From: Lycium barbarum
Taxonomy: Eukaryota > Streptophyta > Magnoliopsida > Solanales > Solanaceae
Assembly: GCF_019175385.1 (NCBI RefSeq)
Contig: NC_083345.1
Coordinates: forward strand, 13,664,027 to 13,728,026
Length of the DNA stretch: 64,000 bases
Direction: 5' to 3'
The notes below the pieces were generated by a model. That model ran no database searches. It was not told the DNA's origin and saw only the letters and a list, made by a program, of their open reading frames with translations. Position numbers and translations under genes: made by a program. This document shows, in pieces, positions 36,875 through 47,886 of this stretch. Within the stretch, counting starts at the first letter, position 1. Every line of letters begins with the position of its first letter.

Positions 36875-37660
36875 CCGTTTGGACATAATTTAAAATCATG
36901 TTATGAAATCAGTGACTTCAAATTATGATGATTTGAAGTTGAAGTTTTATTTGAACATGCAATTTGAATTTCTTAAGTTGTATTTTTTTTTTCATAAACA
37001 TAAAAACCCTACAAGTTGTGAAAACCATAAAAAAAAATTCAATTCTTATACAATCTTACCAAATGAGCAAATCATATTTCATAACAAAATTAATACACAC
37101 TACAGAAAATGGGTAATTTGTGGAGGTTGAAAGTTGCAATTCGCGAAGGTTTTAGCCTCCCCTACCAACTAGTGGAGGTTAAAACCTCCGCAAATTATCT
37201 ATTTTTGTAGTGACATTACTAGAAGGTCTTTTTAAAAAATATAACATCAATTGATATAGCTTTAGTTCAATAAAAAGGAAAATTTAACATGAGTTGTAGT
37301 GTAACTACTTTTTAATATAATCCCCCACATGGTTTGGACAATTGGTAAATGGTTGGTAAGAGTAAATTTGTTATAAATATACTACCAACTTGCAGATCTT
37401 TTAATATTTGATATAAATGGTTGGTAAATATATTTACCAACTTATGGATCTTTTTTTACAAAATATAAATTTATGGGTCAAGTTTTACATTTTAAAAAAT
37501 TGAAATCATGATTTGGAATCCCAAATCATACCTTTTTGGAGAATTTGGGATTTGAAATCATGATATGAAGTTGAAGTTAAAATTTGTGCAAATTGCATGA
37601 ACAAACGCTAATTTGAAATCAAAATATGAAATCATGATTTTATATCGCATGGTCAAACAT
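36875..37660. mobile_element. hAT-like MITE with a nested CACTA MITE
   Basis: Left end CCGTTTGGACATAATTTAAA ATCATG and right end inverted ATGTTTGACCATGCGATATA AAATCATG. Internal inverted blocks (TTGAAATCATGATTT and similar) repeat the pattern. Typical of plant hAT-type MITEs (family knowledge), but no convincing 8-bp duplication is visible. Confidence 0.65.
37098..37212. mobile_element. CACTA-type MITE (115 bp)
   Basis: CACTACAGAAAATGGGTAAT at the left; inverted CACTACAAAAATAGATAATT at the right; 3-bp duplications ACA at 37095-37097 and 37213-37215. The CACTA ends and 3-bp TSD are diagnostic for En/Spm type. Confidence 0.92.
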
Positions 37661-37737
37661 CTACTATATATCACGGACAACGCTTTTGTACGTAAAATTC
37701 ATTTTTATTTTATTTTTGAATCGTGATGTTTGAGTAT

Positions 37738-38180
37738 TGAAGAGAATATACCACATCGGTGACGAACGAGAACCCTGGGCTCATTATAAGGCTTGGGCAA
37801 TTCTCCTTCCTATGATCTAACTTTTGGGGTGTGAGTTACGCCCAATGCCTAATTTGACATGGTAAAAAGCCAGGCCCAGGCCCAGGCCCAATCCGATATG
37901 GGCTCCCACAAAAAGAGGGGGGCAAAATGCCTTTGGATCAATTGACCGGTCCCGGACCGATGGGGGGAGAAAAAATCCCCTGGTTCATGAATGTGCACGC
38001 TCTAGATCGGACAATAGACCCCGGATTGAAAGAATATCCGGATGTGGGCGCGAGGGGGTGAAGAAAATATACCACATTGTGACGGACGAGAACCCTGGCT
38101 CCTTATAAGGCTTAGGCAATCCTCCTCCCTTTGAGCTAGCTTTTAGGGTGTGAGTTAGGGTCAATGCCTAACTTGACAAG
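37738..38180 (+). repeat. Pair of 122-bp direct repeats with snRNA-type promoter motifs
   Basis: Copy 1 37738-37861 and copy 2 38059-38180 share ATACCACAT, GACGAACGAGAACCCTGG-type sequence, TTATAAGGCTT, GGCAAT-CTCCT and TTTTGGGGTGTGAGTTA-like blocks. Between them is a GGCCCA-rich 197-bp spacer. This could be a TRIM-like element with terminal repeats, or a tandem duplication of a promoter-like unit. Confidence 0.7.
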
Positions 38181-38208
38181 TATAATAGACTCTGCCATGA
38201 TTAGATAA

Positions 38209-38685
38209 GGAGATAATGATAAAAGCGACCACACCTCAAGTACAATTTTTTTGTGAGTTTCCTACCTGAACTATCGAGTGTTTGTGTTTTGTACCTGAAC
38301 CACCTATTTATCAAAACCCACCTGAACTATCAGGTGTTTGCGTTTCCTACCTAAACTATCACCAACTATTTATCAAAACAAATATCAACTAGTATCTGAT
38401 AGAGCTGGAAACTCGCAAAAAAGTGATACTTCAGAGATGTTTTTGACCATTATCGCTTTTCTTTTTTAAGTTTTCAATTAATTCCTTTAATTATCTGCAT
38501 GGAGTGGCATTACACCAGTTTAAAAGAAAAAGAGAGAATGTACACCACGCGCCATCATATACTAGTCGAGTTGTGTGTTGATAAATAATCGGTGATAATT
38601 TAGGTTAGAAACGCAATCACCTAATAGGTCAGGTAGAAAACTCACAAAAGAGGGATGTTTGAGGTGTGTTTTTGACCATTATCTC
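38209..38685. mobile_element. MITE (Mutator-like) with ~65-bp TIRs
   Basis: Flanked by ttagataa at 38201-38208 and 38686-38693. Left GGAGATAATGATAAAAGCG and right inverted GAGATAATGGTCAAAAACAC; the arms continue through CACACCTCAA and TTGTGAGTTTCCTACCTGA. 477 bp, non-coding. The interior has two CCTGAACTATC repeats. Confidence 0.88.
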
Positions 38686-38693
38686 TTAGATAA

Positions 38694-39490
38694 ATGAAAA
38701 GAGATATTCATGCTAGTACATCATCTATGCAAAACATCATCAATATAGATACAGGTAGCCAGCAAGTTGCTGATTGTTTAGCAAATTGGGCAGCATTCAA
38801 CAGCCAATAACGTCGATCGTATGTATCACTCATAATAGTATTCCCCTATTGACCTCAAAATGGTTCTTTCGTTCTTTTTTTTTTTGCTGGCAAGTTGATG
38901 TTTTTCGAGCGGATGAGTTTAATTTGCTACTGATTTTAGCTCTTGTCTCTGTTCCTTGTTTGATGTAGTAATTTCTATGGCGTTATTTTATGTTAGAGTT
39001 AATATATATATACTGATCGTGTAGAAAATTGTTTATAACAAGTCTGAATTAAATATATAGAAAAAGTGAATAACTTACTTATAAAAAAAATTATGAATAT
39101 GTAGAAGAAAAATCCTATCCTCGCTCAGATTAAGATGAAATAACTTACTATAATTAAAATTCTATGAACATGTAGAAGAGAAATTCTATCATCGCTCTGA
39201 TTTAGATGAAATAGCTCACTATAGTTAAAATTATGTGGACATGTAGAAAAAAAGTTCTATCCCCGCTAGCTTTGACTAAAATGAAATTTTGTTATTCAAA
39301 TAACAATCAATGTGAAACAGGACTAGAAACGATGTATCTCTTCATGAGACACATATTTATTTTACAAATTCATTATTACAAGTGGTATACATGTAATCAT
39401 TTCGATTATACTGATTGTATAAATATTGTTTACTTTAAATATAACTTAAATTACAGTTGATATATACGCTCTATTAAAAGGTCTTATTAA
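38694..39490. other. Intergenic, no gene recognised
   Basis: Contains three imperfect repeats of TAACTTACTATAATTAAAAT...ATGTAGAAGA...TCTATC...GCT at 39060-39265. No gene. Confidence 0.55.
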
Positions 39491-39496
39491 TATGCT

Positions 39497-40300
39497 TTTA
39501 CGGGCGAAGTGCACACATACCCGCTTTTGGGAATGCCATTTAAATTACCGAAATTAAAAATTTATTACAAGTTTACCCGCTTCACAAACAACTTCAGACA
39601 TACGTGACTATAATTATGAAATTCGTGTCCGATTTTGGACAATTTTATTTGAAGTGTGACCTTGTAAAAGCCAACATCAGGCATTTTGGGCTGAAGTTTG
39701 ATATGGCTTATCAAAGCAACTTCAGACATTTTTTATTGAAAATATAGACTTGACAAGGCTAAATTTTGGACAATTTTTACTGAAATTTGGCCTGACTGCC
39801 AATGCTAACTTCAGATTTATTTATTTTTTACTGAAATTGTGGGACTACAAGTGAAAGGATAAATAACTTAATAACAAACAGCACAACTTCCAGAGAAATA
39901 ACATCTTGATGATGGAACCCAGGTGTCTTAGAACTCCATGTATCAAAGAAAACTTTGAATTTTTGAGAAGTCGAACTAACACTAATCTCTCTATAGTATT
40001 GGGTATCCAAGTAGATCTTTAAGGGGAATATATATATTTAAAATCGAGTCACCCAATTTTTTTTTCTATGCCATTCACATGCTCCCCATATCCATCTTGA
40101 AGTCTGATTACTCTTACAACATTCATGCTATTAACGTCCACACGGTGCTTCTTCAAACCAATATAATTCTGAGCAAATTATCAGAGGAAGCAGGAAGTTC
40201 AACCATGCAACGGCCCATAAAAGAAGAGCAACACAAAGATGATAGGCTATATATGCACTTCGAAGTACATGTAAAAATTGACTAAACTTCAATCATGTGT
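39497..40300. other. Repeat-derived tract with coding-like segments
   Basis: 39497-39830 has AACTTCAGACATTTT-type units (39588, 39717, 39800), a pattern of plant interspersed repeats. Minus-strand 39828-40010 and plus-strand 40079-40285 have plausible residue composition (for example DTQYYREISVSSTSQKFKVF), but neither matches a family I know, and neither has intact gene structure. Confidence 0.35.
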
Positions 40301-40379
40301 GACTGAAGTGCAGCTAAAGTACAAAATAGAGAAAGATTAAGCATAATTAAGATGATGTTGAAGAGTAACATCAAATTCT

Positions 40380-41751
40380 ATTGTTAAATGTGCAAATAAA
40401 TTGGTGATTTATTGATATTTGGCACAAATATCATGTTTTGTGTCATTTTACATTCTACTCTTATGACTTTTATCGCTTAATTCATGATGCAATCGTCGTA
40501 TTTGAACTTATGTCGTTATATTTCATGTGTATAGGTACGATGATGACAGACGATGGAAAACTGTGCTTAAAGTGATTGATTTTGGAGCATATGACGATTA
40601 GACGAGGTGACGAGTCGAAGACTACAAGTGATGAACTAAAAGGAAAAATAACTGAACTGAAGGTCTCGCTTTTCATCCGCATCGCGTGAAGAAAGCGGAC
40701 AAGACCAGCCCAGGCATTACCATCAGGCGATCCTTCCGCATCGCGGAAGGACAGCGGGAGGCCTCAGGACATTGCGCTTTTCATCCGCATCGCGGAAGGA
40801 AAGCAGGGTTCTGCGCAGCTTTCTCGGTTCGACTGGGATTAGGTTTACTTATTTTTTGTTTTTACCCTAGACTATATATAGACGTTTTACTAGCTGAAAA
40901 CAGTGTGCTGGGATTATTCAAAGACTTGTAAGCCACCGTTCTCTCTAGGTTTATTTTATTTTTCATCTTTTTCAACCCTAGATTATTCATGAATTCTTTT
41001 GTCTATGATCGAATCATGAGTAGCTAAACTTCTTAATTCTAGGGTTGTGGCGAAAGACTTGAAAGTTGGTTTGATGACAATTATTATCTATTGATTTTCC
41101 ATATTTTGGGTTGCTTATTTATTCTTGATCTTAATTGTTTGATTATCTGGCCAATAATTAGACACAATCTGTGGTGCGCGAATTGGACTTGAGAAAGGGA
41201 ATTCACGTACGTAATAAGAATAAATAGAGTTTTTTTGATTTAATCGTTTCGCTACTGAGGATAGAGATATACCCTTTAGCCCTACTTAGTTGGATACGGA
41301 GAAATAAATGCGTTCTTGTTACCTCTGACGACCATAGAGATATATTCGTTATAGTAGCATCTACAGGCTTGTGAGTAGTTCGAGAGAATATCATAAAGTT
41401 ATAATTAACCCGTCAACTAGTAACCCATGAAATAAAATAGGTGGAATTGTCCGAAGATCAACTGGATTGTCGAAATCCATGACCCTAGATCTTTCTCTCA
41501 TTTGATAATTCTTACAATCTTTGTCAAGATATTCCCAGTCACAAAAACACCCATCACAAATTGTTTACTTTTCAGTTTTAGTTTAGTACAATAAACATCT
41601 TGATTTTCACTTTCTTCAATAGTTTCATCCGAACATGAATTAGCTTAACAGTAGAATCTAAGTCTCTGTAGGATCGATATCTGGACTTTAAATCCTATAT
41701 TACTTGTACGACCGCGTATACTTGCGTGTGCGTTTGGGAGCAACAAGTTTT
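40380..41751 (+). repeat. Athila-like 5' LTR (left edge approximate)
   Basis: The right edge is fixed by the PBS at 41752. About 41000-41480 matches the inverted fragment at 25740-26100. Has a TATA candidate CTATATATAG at 40870-40880 and three GC-rich hairpins of the CCTTCCGC-ATC-GCGGAAGG kind. I could not find a sharp left end or a target duplication. Confidence 0.7.
40732..40750 (+). other. GC-rich perfect hairpin in Athila-like LTR
   Basis: CCTTCCGC, loop ATC, GCGGAAGG. Related imperfect copies at 40669-40690 and 40776-40803 pair GCTTT with AAAGC around the same core. Confidence 0.75.
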
Positions 41752-41769
41752 TGGCGCCATTGCCGGGGA
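41752..41769 (+). other. Athila-like primer binding site
   Basis: TGGCGCCATTGCCGGGGA, one base from the tRNA-Asp-type PBS typical of Athila elements (family knowledge). Confidence 0.85.
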
Positions 41770-41870
41770 CTTAGAAATTAACTGTTTTTCTAGATTAGAC
41801 TTTTCTTTTTGTCTATTCAAGTTTTTTTTAAAATTATTTTTAATTTAATATTTTGGTTAACTTTCTTGAC

Positions 41871-43065
41871 ATGGCATCTTGGAGTAAAAATTGGTCGAAT
41901 ATTGGTTGTTCCTATTTTGGTGATCCGTGTCTGATTTGTGGAGGACCCCACTTGTGGAAACACTGTCAAAATATTTCCGGAAATGGGTTGTGTGCACCTT
42001 CCCAACCTTTTGAGTGGAATATTTATAATATATGTGGTGGTCAAGACGATCATTGGAATGGTTGTCCTAACTCTTACTCCCCATCCTCGAGCCCTTATTA
42101 TGATTCTCCTGTTATTTGCGATGCTGACAGGAGTAACGAAGTAAAGGATGCAGAAAGTCTTGCTCGGGTTAGCGATATGATGAAACAAATAGGGGAGAAA
42201 ATGATGGAGCATGAAGCATTAATGAGAGAGCAAAACGCAGCAATGTGGAGCCATAGAGAGGATTCGTGCTAAACTCACAGAGATGCAGGCTGAGGCTGAA
42301 ACTTGTAATGATTTGCAAGTTACAGACTTAGCCAATACCCAAGGCTAACCTCAAATAGAAGAAGAGAGCGAGTTCTTGCAAGGAGATAACTTTGAAGAAG
42401 CAGAGATAATAAGCCAATCTTGGCTAATGGAACAAGCTCAACAAATGAAATTTCATGGGTTTCTCCGTGATGGTCTTACAAACATGGCTAAACAACTGAT
42501 AGAGGGAAGAACTGAGCTCAGACAAGAGATAGAACAATTTGGCTCAGATATCTATGACCTGCAGGCTCAAATGAATAAAAAGATTGAGGCGTCTGATGCC
42601 CAACCACCAATTGTTGTGGATACTGGCCAGCTTGTGGAGCAAATAGAGGAATTCCAACCATTCGATCGGATCTTTGTTGATGATGTCATTGTTGAGGAAG
42701 TGTACAAAAGTGAGGATGTCAAAAATAATGCAGTTTTAGAGTTGGGGCGTGTTGGTCCTCATTCTAAACACTTTTCTACATTATGTTTGGTTGGCGACAT
42801 GGAAATCGAGCCCTCCACGCCGATGAACAATTGTAGAGATGGGAAACAAGAACCTTACATCCTGAAATGTGCCACACCGAAAAGGCAAAACGACATTCCT
42901 CACTTAAGGGCCAAGAAGTGCAAGATGCGACACCTATTGCTTGGTTCCTTTATTGTCACACCACTGCCCCAGAAGCGTGATAGAAAATTTGATGTAAAAT
43001 TAGGGGTGAAATTCATAAGTTCGAGGTGGAGGAAAAAGTTGATTCACGTCGCGCCGCGACGTTAA
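41871..43065 (+). pseudogene. Athila-like element gag-like protein
   Basis: Begins at ATG 41871, 100 bp after the PBS. The first 134 codons have an N-terminal zinc-knuckle-like CLICGGPHLWKHC and a second Cys/His-spaced stretch (ICGGQDDHWNGCP), followed by a helical Met/Glu-rich part (MKQIGEKMMEHEALMREQNA). A frameshift near 42260 and a TAA near 42345 interrupt it; the frame then stays open to 43065 with helical and acidic segments. It is followed by TTGGGAGGCAACCCAA, a sequence common at the end of such frames in plant elements. No protease, RT or integrase follows, so this is a non-autonomous element with gag only. Confidence 0.75.
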
Positions 43066-44810
43066 CTAAGGCGTTTATTGGGAGGCAACCCAATGTGTAA
43101 TAGTTTTAGTATTTTATTTTTATAGTGTCACTCTTTGTTTTGTTTTTATTTTGCAGATTAGGGGAAGTCTGAGTACCCGAAGTCGAAAGCTGAGGAGCAT
43201 GTTTGGGCTTAAGTGTGGGGTCGTCTAGACCCTTAATGTTTAGGATTATGCTGCTAGCTAGGCCCTAGTGGGCCCCAGGGAGTATTTCTTACCTTGCTTG
43301 CGCTTTGTTTGTTTTCAAATATATATGCATTGAGGGCATTGCATAATTTTAAGTGTGGGGTGGGAAAATATGTCCCTGGTTTGTATCAACATATTTTGAG
43401 GTTGCGGATAATGAGTAGTATGCCTTAGGATTAGTTTTTTTTTTTAGTATAGAAAAAGTTGAAAGAAATTCAAAAAGATTTTAATTTTCTTTGATAACTT
43501 CTTAAGTCCCTCATTAGTAGGCATTCATCATCCACCCCCTTGGGTTTTCTTATGGCCTCGGTTCTTTCCCGAGGGGGGGCCTTTGAACCGGGCGTAGGTA
43601 GATTTTTTTTTCTTTAGTCATAGAAAGGGCTTTTCCTGATGACGGGTGGATGACAACCTGCTTGAGGGAAACTTAGTCCTTAGGATAGGTGTATTCAAAT
43701 GCTAGGTGCACGGGTTAGGTGAAGTATTGGCATATGAGTGATCTTGAAATTTTTTGTGAAAACATGCCATGAAATTGTATCACTTTTCTTGAAAGCACTT
43801 GAAAATGGTTTTTGTTTGACTCGTATGACTCACTTGGCATTGTTGATTTTCATTGTTGTTTGATTCGAGGGACAACCGGATCCCTTTTGCCTCTATTGTG
43901 TGCCATATGTGAGTAAGGTTTTGCATTTGAATCCATGTTTGATATTGACGTCTAGAACTTGCCCTGTGTGTTCACAAAGCGAAATGAAGTTCGGTTGAGC
44001 CTAGAAAATGATAGAGGCGTTTCTTTGATTAGTCACTAAAAAGACTAAAAAGTTATCCCACCAACTTGCAAATAGCACCCTAGTTAACCCTTTTGAGCCT
44101 TTAGCCTTTTCTTTGATAGCAGTTAATTAACCTTTACCCCTTCGTTCTATAAAACTTGATTTTTGATCCAAATACTCTATGAGCACTTTAATCATTTACA
44201 TGTATAATGGGAGTGGGATGTGAAATAAAGAGGGGAATGGTTGTTAATTGTAATTTAGGAAGACAATGGGAGCACCGAATGAACAGAACTAATTCACTTG
44301 TTAGTTGGGAATTGAAAAAAAAAAAAAAAAAAAAAAGAAATCTGAAAAAGACAGAAAAAAATGTAGCGAAAATTTTTCCCTTCTAACTTGTGTGACTTTT
44401 AAAAAGAGTGGTGCTTAAACAAAGAAAATGGGTGAATTGGGAGAAATTTAAAGGTTGGTTGGTGTTGAATAAGGGCTAATGAAGAAATTGTGCAATAATG
44501 ATAAAAGTATATGTATTAGAGTGCTTAGGGAGGTTAGTCACTATTATCCAAATAATTCCTACCCGTCCCTTAGCCTACATTACAAACCCTCAAAGTCCTA
44601 CTTAATTCTAGGTTCGTCTTACTTGTATTAGTGGAGTGGTTACACTACGGGCAAGCCTATGGTATGTCGTATTTTACATGTGATATTCTTTGTGAGAGTG
44701 AGCTCACTTATTGATTTTAGGTCCATTGATTTAAACATATGGGATTCTTGAGAGATATGGACTACTTTATTTTGGTGAGGGCACATAATTAGCAATAGAG
44801 TGTTGAAGTT
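43066..44810 (+). mobile_element. Athila-like element, non-coding 3' interior
   Basis: Contains AAGTGTGGGG repeats (43200, 43352), typical of Athila-like elements, and from 43930 the blocks shared with element B (18050-19360). A-run at 44318-44337. No 3' LTR follows; the sequence changes to a Tat integrase tail near 44810-44940, a deletion or recombination joint. Confidence 0.6.
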
Positions 44811-44939
44811 TTGATTTCTTGATCATAAGGTTGCTTTCATGCTTTAAAGTGGTGTCGTTGGGTCAATTGGTTTTAAAATTGAAGTGTTTTTTTTGGAAGG
44901 TGGTCTTTGGTGCTAAAAATGAGGGTTTTAAATCTTTGG

Positions 44940-45427
44940 CATGGCTTTCGCAAAGAGTGGGCTCCATCAATCGCACCACTGTAAGGACTTCAACTGGGGC
45001 AACGCCTTATCTTTTGGTCTATGGGACAAAGGCTGTGTTACATGCAGCGGTAGAGATACCATCTTTGAGAATTATCCAAGAAACTGAGTTGAGTGATGCT
45101 AAGTGGATACAAAATCGATATGAGCAATTGATGCTCATTGATGAAAAGAGGATGAATGCAGTTTGTCATGGGCAACTTTATCAGAACAGAATGGCCAAAG
45201 CTTTCAATAAGAGGGTAAGACCGATACAATTCAAACCGGGGCAATTGGTATTGAAGCGCATATTCCCATGTCAAAATGAAGCTAAGGTAAAATTTGCACC
45301 TAACTGGCAAGGGTCTTACATGGTTCATCGAGTACTGACTGGAGGAGCATTAATTCTAGCAGAAATGGATGGCGAGGTTTGGCCGAAAGCTATCAACGCA
45401 GATGTCATCAAGAGATATTACGTCTAG
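44940..45427 (+). pseudogene. Tat/Ogre integrase C-terminal remnant
   Basis: The plus frame from about INRTTVRTSTGATPYLLVYG through RYEQLMLIDEKRMNAVCHG, FNKRVRPIQFKPGQLVL, NWQGSYMVHRVLTGGALILA to KRYYV and a stop is the end of a Tat-lineage Gypsy integrase (no chromodomain). The catalytic core and everything upstream is missing. Residues before INRTT are out of register with the family, indicating the truncation joint. It belongs to the internal region left of LTR A3. Confidence 0.88.
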
Positions 45428-46102
45428 GAGCTTTCATTTGTTTGTATGTAATTTCTTGTAATGCCTTTCTATGTAATGAAGCTACGTTCCCTCGGCGGGA
45501 TGCGTAAGAAACCTATATCAAGTTTGGTCTTTTAAAATAGAAATTTCCAAAATCTGCATTTGTTTGTAATTTGAACTACTCCTGAACTGATTCCCACGGT
45601 GGGATACGTAGGCGGCCTACACGGGCCTCGGTCACATTATTAGAAAACCTCAATTTATTTTGCTTGTAATTTGAACTACGCTTGACCTGATTCCCTTAGT
45701 GGGATACGTAGGCAGCCTATATAAGGCTCGGTCTCGTTATTGTAAAAGCTCAACATCCTCCTATGCCAGAAACTGGGATAATTTTTAAGGGCATCATCGC
45801 AAGCGACATCGAGAGACATGAAAGAGTATATGGTCAACAGAGTCATCAGGCAAAAGGAAGACTTTGGAGAAAGGACACTCGCTTTGTTTCACAATGTGTC
45901 ACAGTCCCAAGTGCAGCAGAAATTATTTCTCAATATATACATATTTTTATACGTACTTCTTTTTGAAATAATATGATTTTTTATCAGATAGTTTTATTAG
46001 TTAGCCAAGACTTATAAATGGGCGGAGGTTACAAGTCCAGACGAAGTTGGAAGCATGAAACGTCAAGAGTCAGATCTTCAAAGTCAACGCGAATTAACCT
46101 CC

Positions 46103-46133
<31 letters not shown>

Positions 46134-46350
46134 AAAAAACTTACAAATTTTCTTTGGATGCAGATTTCCAAATTGCGGAAGCTGAAATATGCAATGTTTA
46201 CAGCCTTGCAAGGATTGCGCGTCGAACGGTTTGAGCTTTCTTATAACAATTATGCCTCTCGAGTATCAATAATTTTCGAGATTTGCAATAAATTAATGCT
46301 TGAGTCTTGCAAACGATTTTTCAAACGTATCGATGCATAAATATTTCCTA
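45428..46350 (+). other. 3' region after the integrase, GAACTAC motif copies 5 and 6
   Basis: Copies at 45573 and 45673. Copy 5 pairs TCCCA (45592-45596) with TGGGA (45600-45604); copy 6 pairs TCCC (45692-45695) with GGGA (45701-45704). Each is flanked by GAACTAC and ATACGTAGGC-GCCTA, followed by CTCGGT. A C23/A16 double homopolymer lies at 46101-46139. Confidence 0.65.
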
Positions 46351-46355
46351 TTACT

Positions 46356-46915
46356 TTCAAATGCCCTGCGAATGCTCGCGAATGCTCGCAAACGCACCGC
46401 GCACACATTGCATTATTACTTTCAAATGCCCTGCGAATGCTCGCAAACGCACCGCACACGCATTGCATTATTACTTTCAAATGCCCTGCGAATGCTCGCA
46501 AACGCACCGCACACGCATTGCATTATTACTTTCAAATGCCCTGCGAATGCTCACAAACGCATCACACACGCATTGTATTATTACTTTCAAATGCCCTGGG
46601 AATGCTCGCAAACGCACCGCACATGCATTGCATTATTACTTTCAAATGTCCTACGAATGCTCGCAAATGCACCGCACACGCATTGCATTATTACTTTCAA
46701 ATGCCCTGCGAATGCTCGCAAACGCACCGCACATGCATTGCATTATTACTTTCAAATGCCCTGCAAACGCACTGCATCAATGCTCGCAGGCGCACTGTAC
46801 ATGCATTGCATTATTACTTTCAAATGCTCTGCAAACGCACTGCATCATTGCTCGCAAACGCACCGCACATTCATTGCATTATTACTTTCAAATGCCCTGC
46901 AAACGCACCGCATTA
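46356..46915 (+). repeat. 56-bp tandem array left of LTR A3
   Basis: About nine units with ATGCCCTGCGAATGCTCGCA, AACGCACCGCACACGCATTG and CATTATTACTTTCA; later copies are partly deleted. It is the same repeat family as the array in element B (19975-20800), but each array is more uniform within itself. Confidence 0.92.
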
Positions 46916-47449
46916 TGCCGGCTTAGAAAGCCTCATTTCTCATAAATCATCGACTTAAATAGCCCATATTCATATCCGGTTTGAGGCCTCATTTTCATTT
47001 ATCATCGCCAAAAGGCATCATTCTCATGAATCATCGGCCTAGAACCTCATTTGCATTAGCCGCTGCTAAGGCTATCATTTATTTAAATCATTGCAGCTTT
47101 TATGGGCTTATTTTACATCGCTTTGCTTTCGATATTTATTTTCACTGACTATTTTACCTAGCATAAGTTTTGCAGGAGCTTTAGCACAACGTGGAACTAT
47201 TTCTTCGGCAGTGAACTGGGGCATTTTGTTGGGAAGGATGGTCAGACTTCCCGACAAGGGTCAAGGATCTACCTCGAACACTCATCTCCAACCCCAAATA
47301 TTCCGCCTGCATTCTAGCACATTCAATTCTCAGGATTCTCGGGTTCTATCATAATACCCAGTGTCATCATAAGTCGACACTGGGACAATATTTTGCAAAG
47401 ATTCGCACCAATCTGGATTCGTTATTCATAAGGTGTCGTAGTTATTCCA

Positions 47450-47512
47450 GAACTACACACGGCCTGATTCTCGTGCAGCCCGAAATATGAAGGCAACTCG
47501 GAGATCGGAGTT
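47450..47512 (+). other. GAACTAC structured motif, copy 7
   Basis: GAACTACACACGGCCTGATT CTCG...CGAAATATGAAGGCAACTCG, followed by GTTCGG. The stem is weakened here (CGAAA facing TCTCG). Confidence 0.45.
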
Positions 47513-47626
47513 CGGCCATAATCCTTTCAAATTTTATTTACCCTTAGTCCTCCAAAATCCTTAGTTGGGACAAAATAGGCTATTAAGTCAACATCTTTGG
47601 CCAAAAATTCTTTCATCATTACCGGT

Positions 47627-47640
47627 CAAAGAGGGACAAG
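47627..47640 (+). other. Polypurine tract left of LTR A3
   Basis: CAAAGAGGGACAAG, one base from the LTR start, almost the same as the PPT of element B. Shows that A3 served as a 3' LTR for the region to its left. Confidence 0.8.
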
Positions 47641-47819
47641 TTGTTGACACCCAATTTTGTCCCGCCTTCCCCAAAATATCTGTTTACGCTTCTAATATTT
47701 TTGGCAACTTTAAAAAATAATTATTTATATTTTACTATAATTATTAGCTTTTATTAATACCGGCGTTTCATTATTCTATTGCAGTCACTAGCTGTTATTA
47801 TTTTTGTTACTTATCCTTA

Positions 47820-47886
<67 letters not shown>

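Noticed and set aside
46101..46139. C23/A16 double homopolymer as a functional element
   Set aside because: More likely a slippage or assembly artefact; nothing conserved around it.
46250..46958. Several 170-210 codon frames on the plus strand
   Set aside because: Same reason: they lie on the 56-bp tandem array left of LTR A3, in all three frames.
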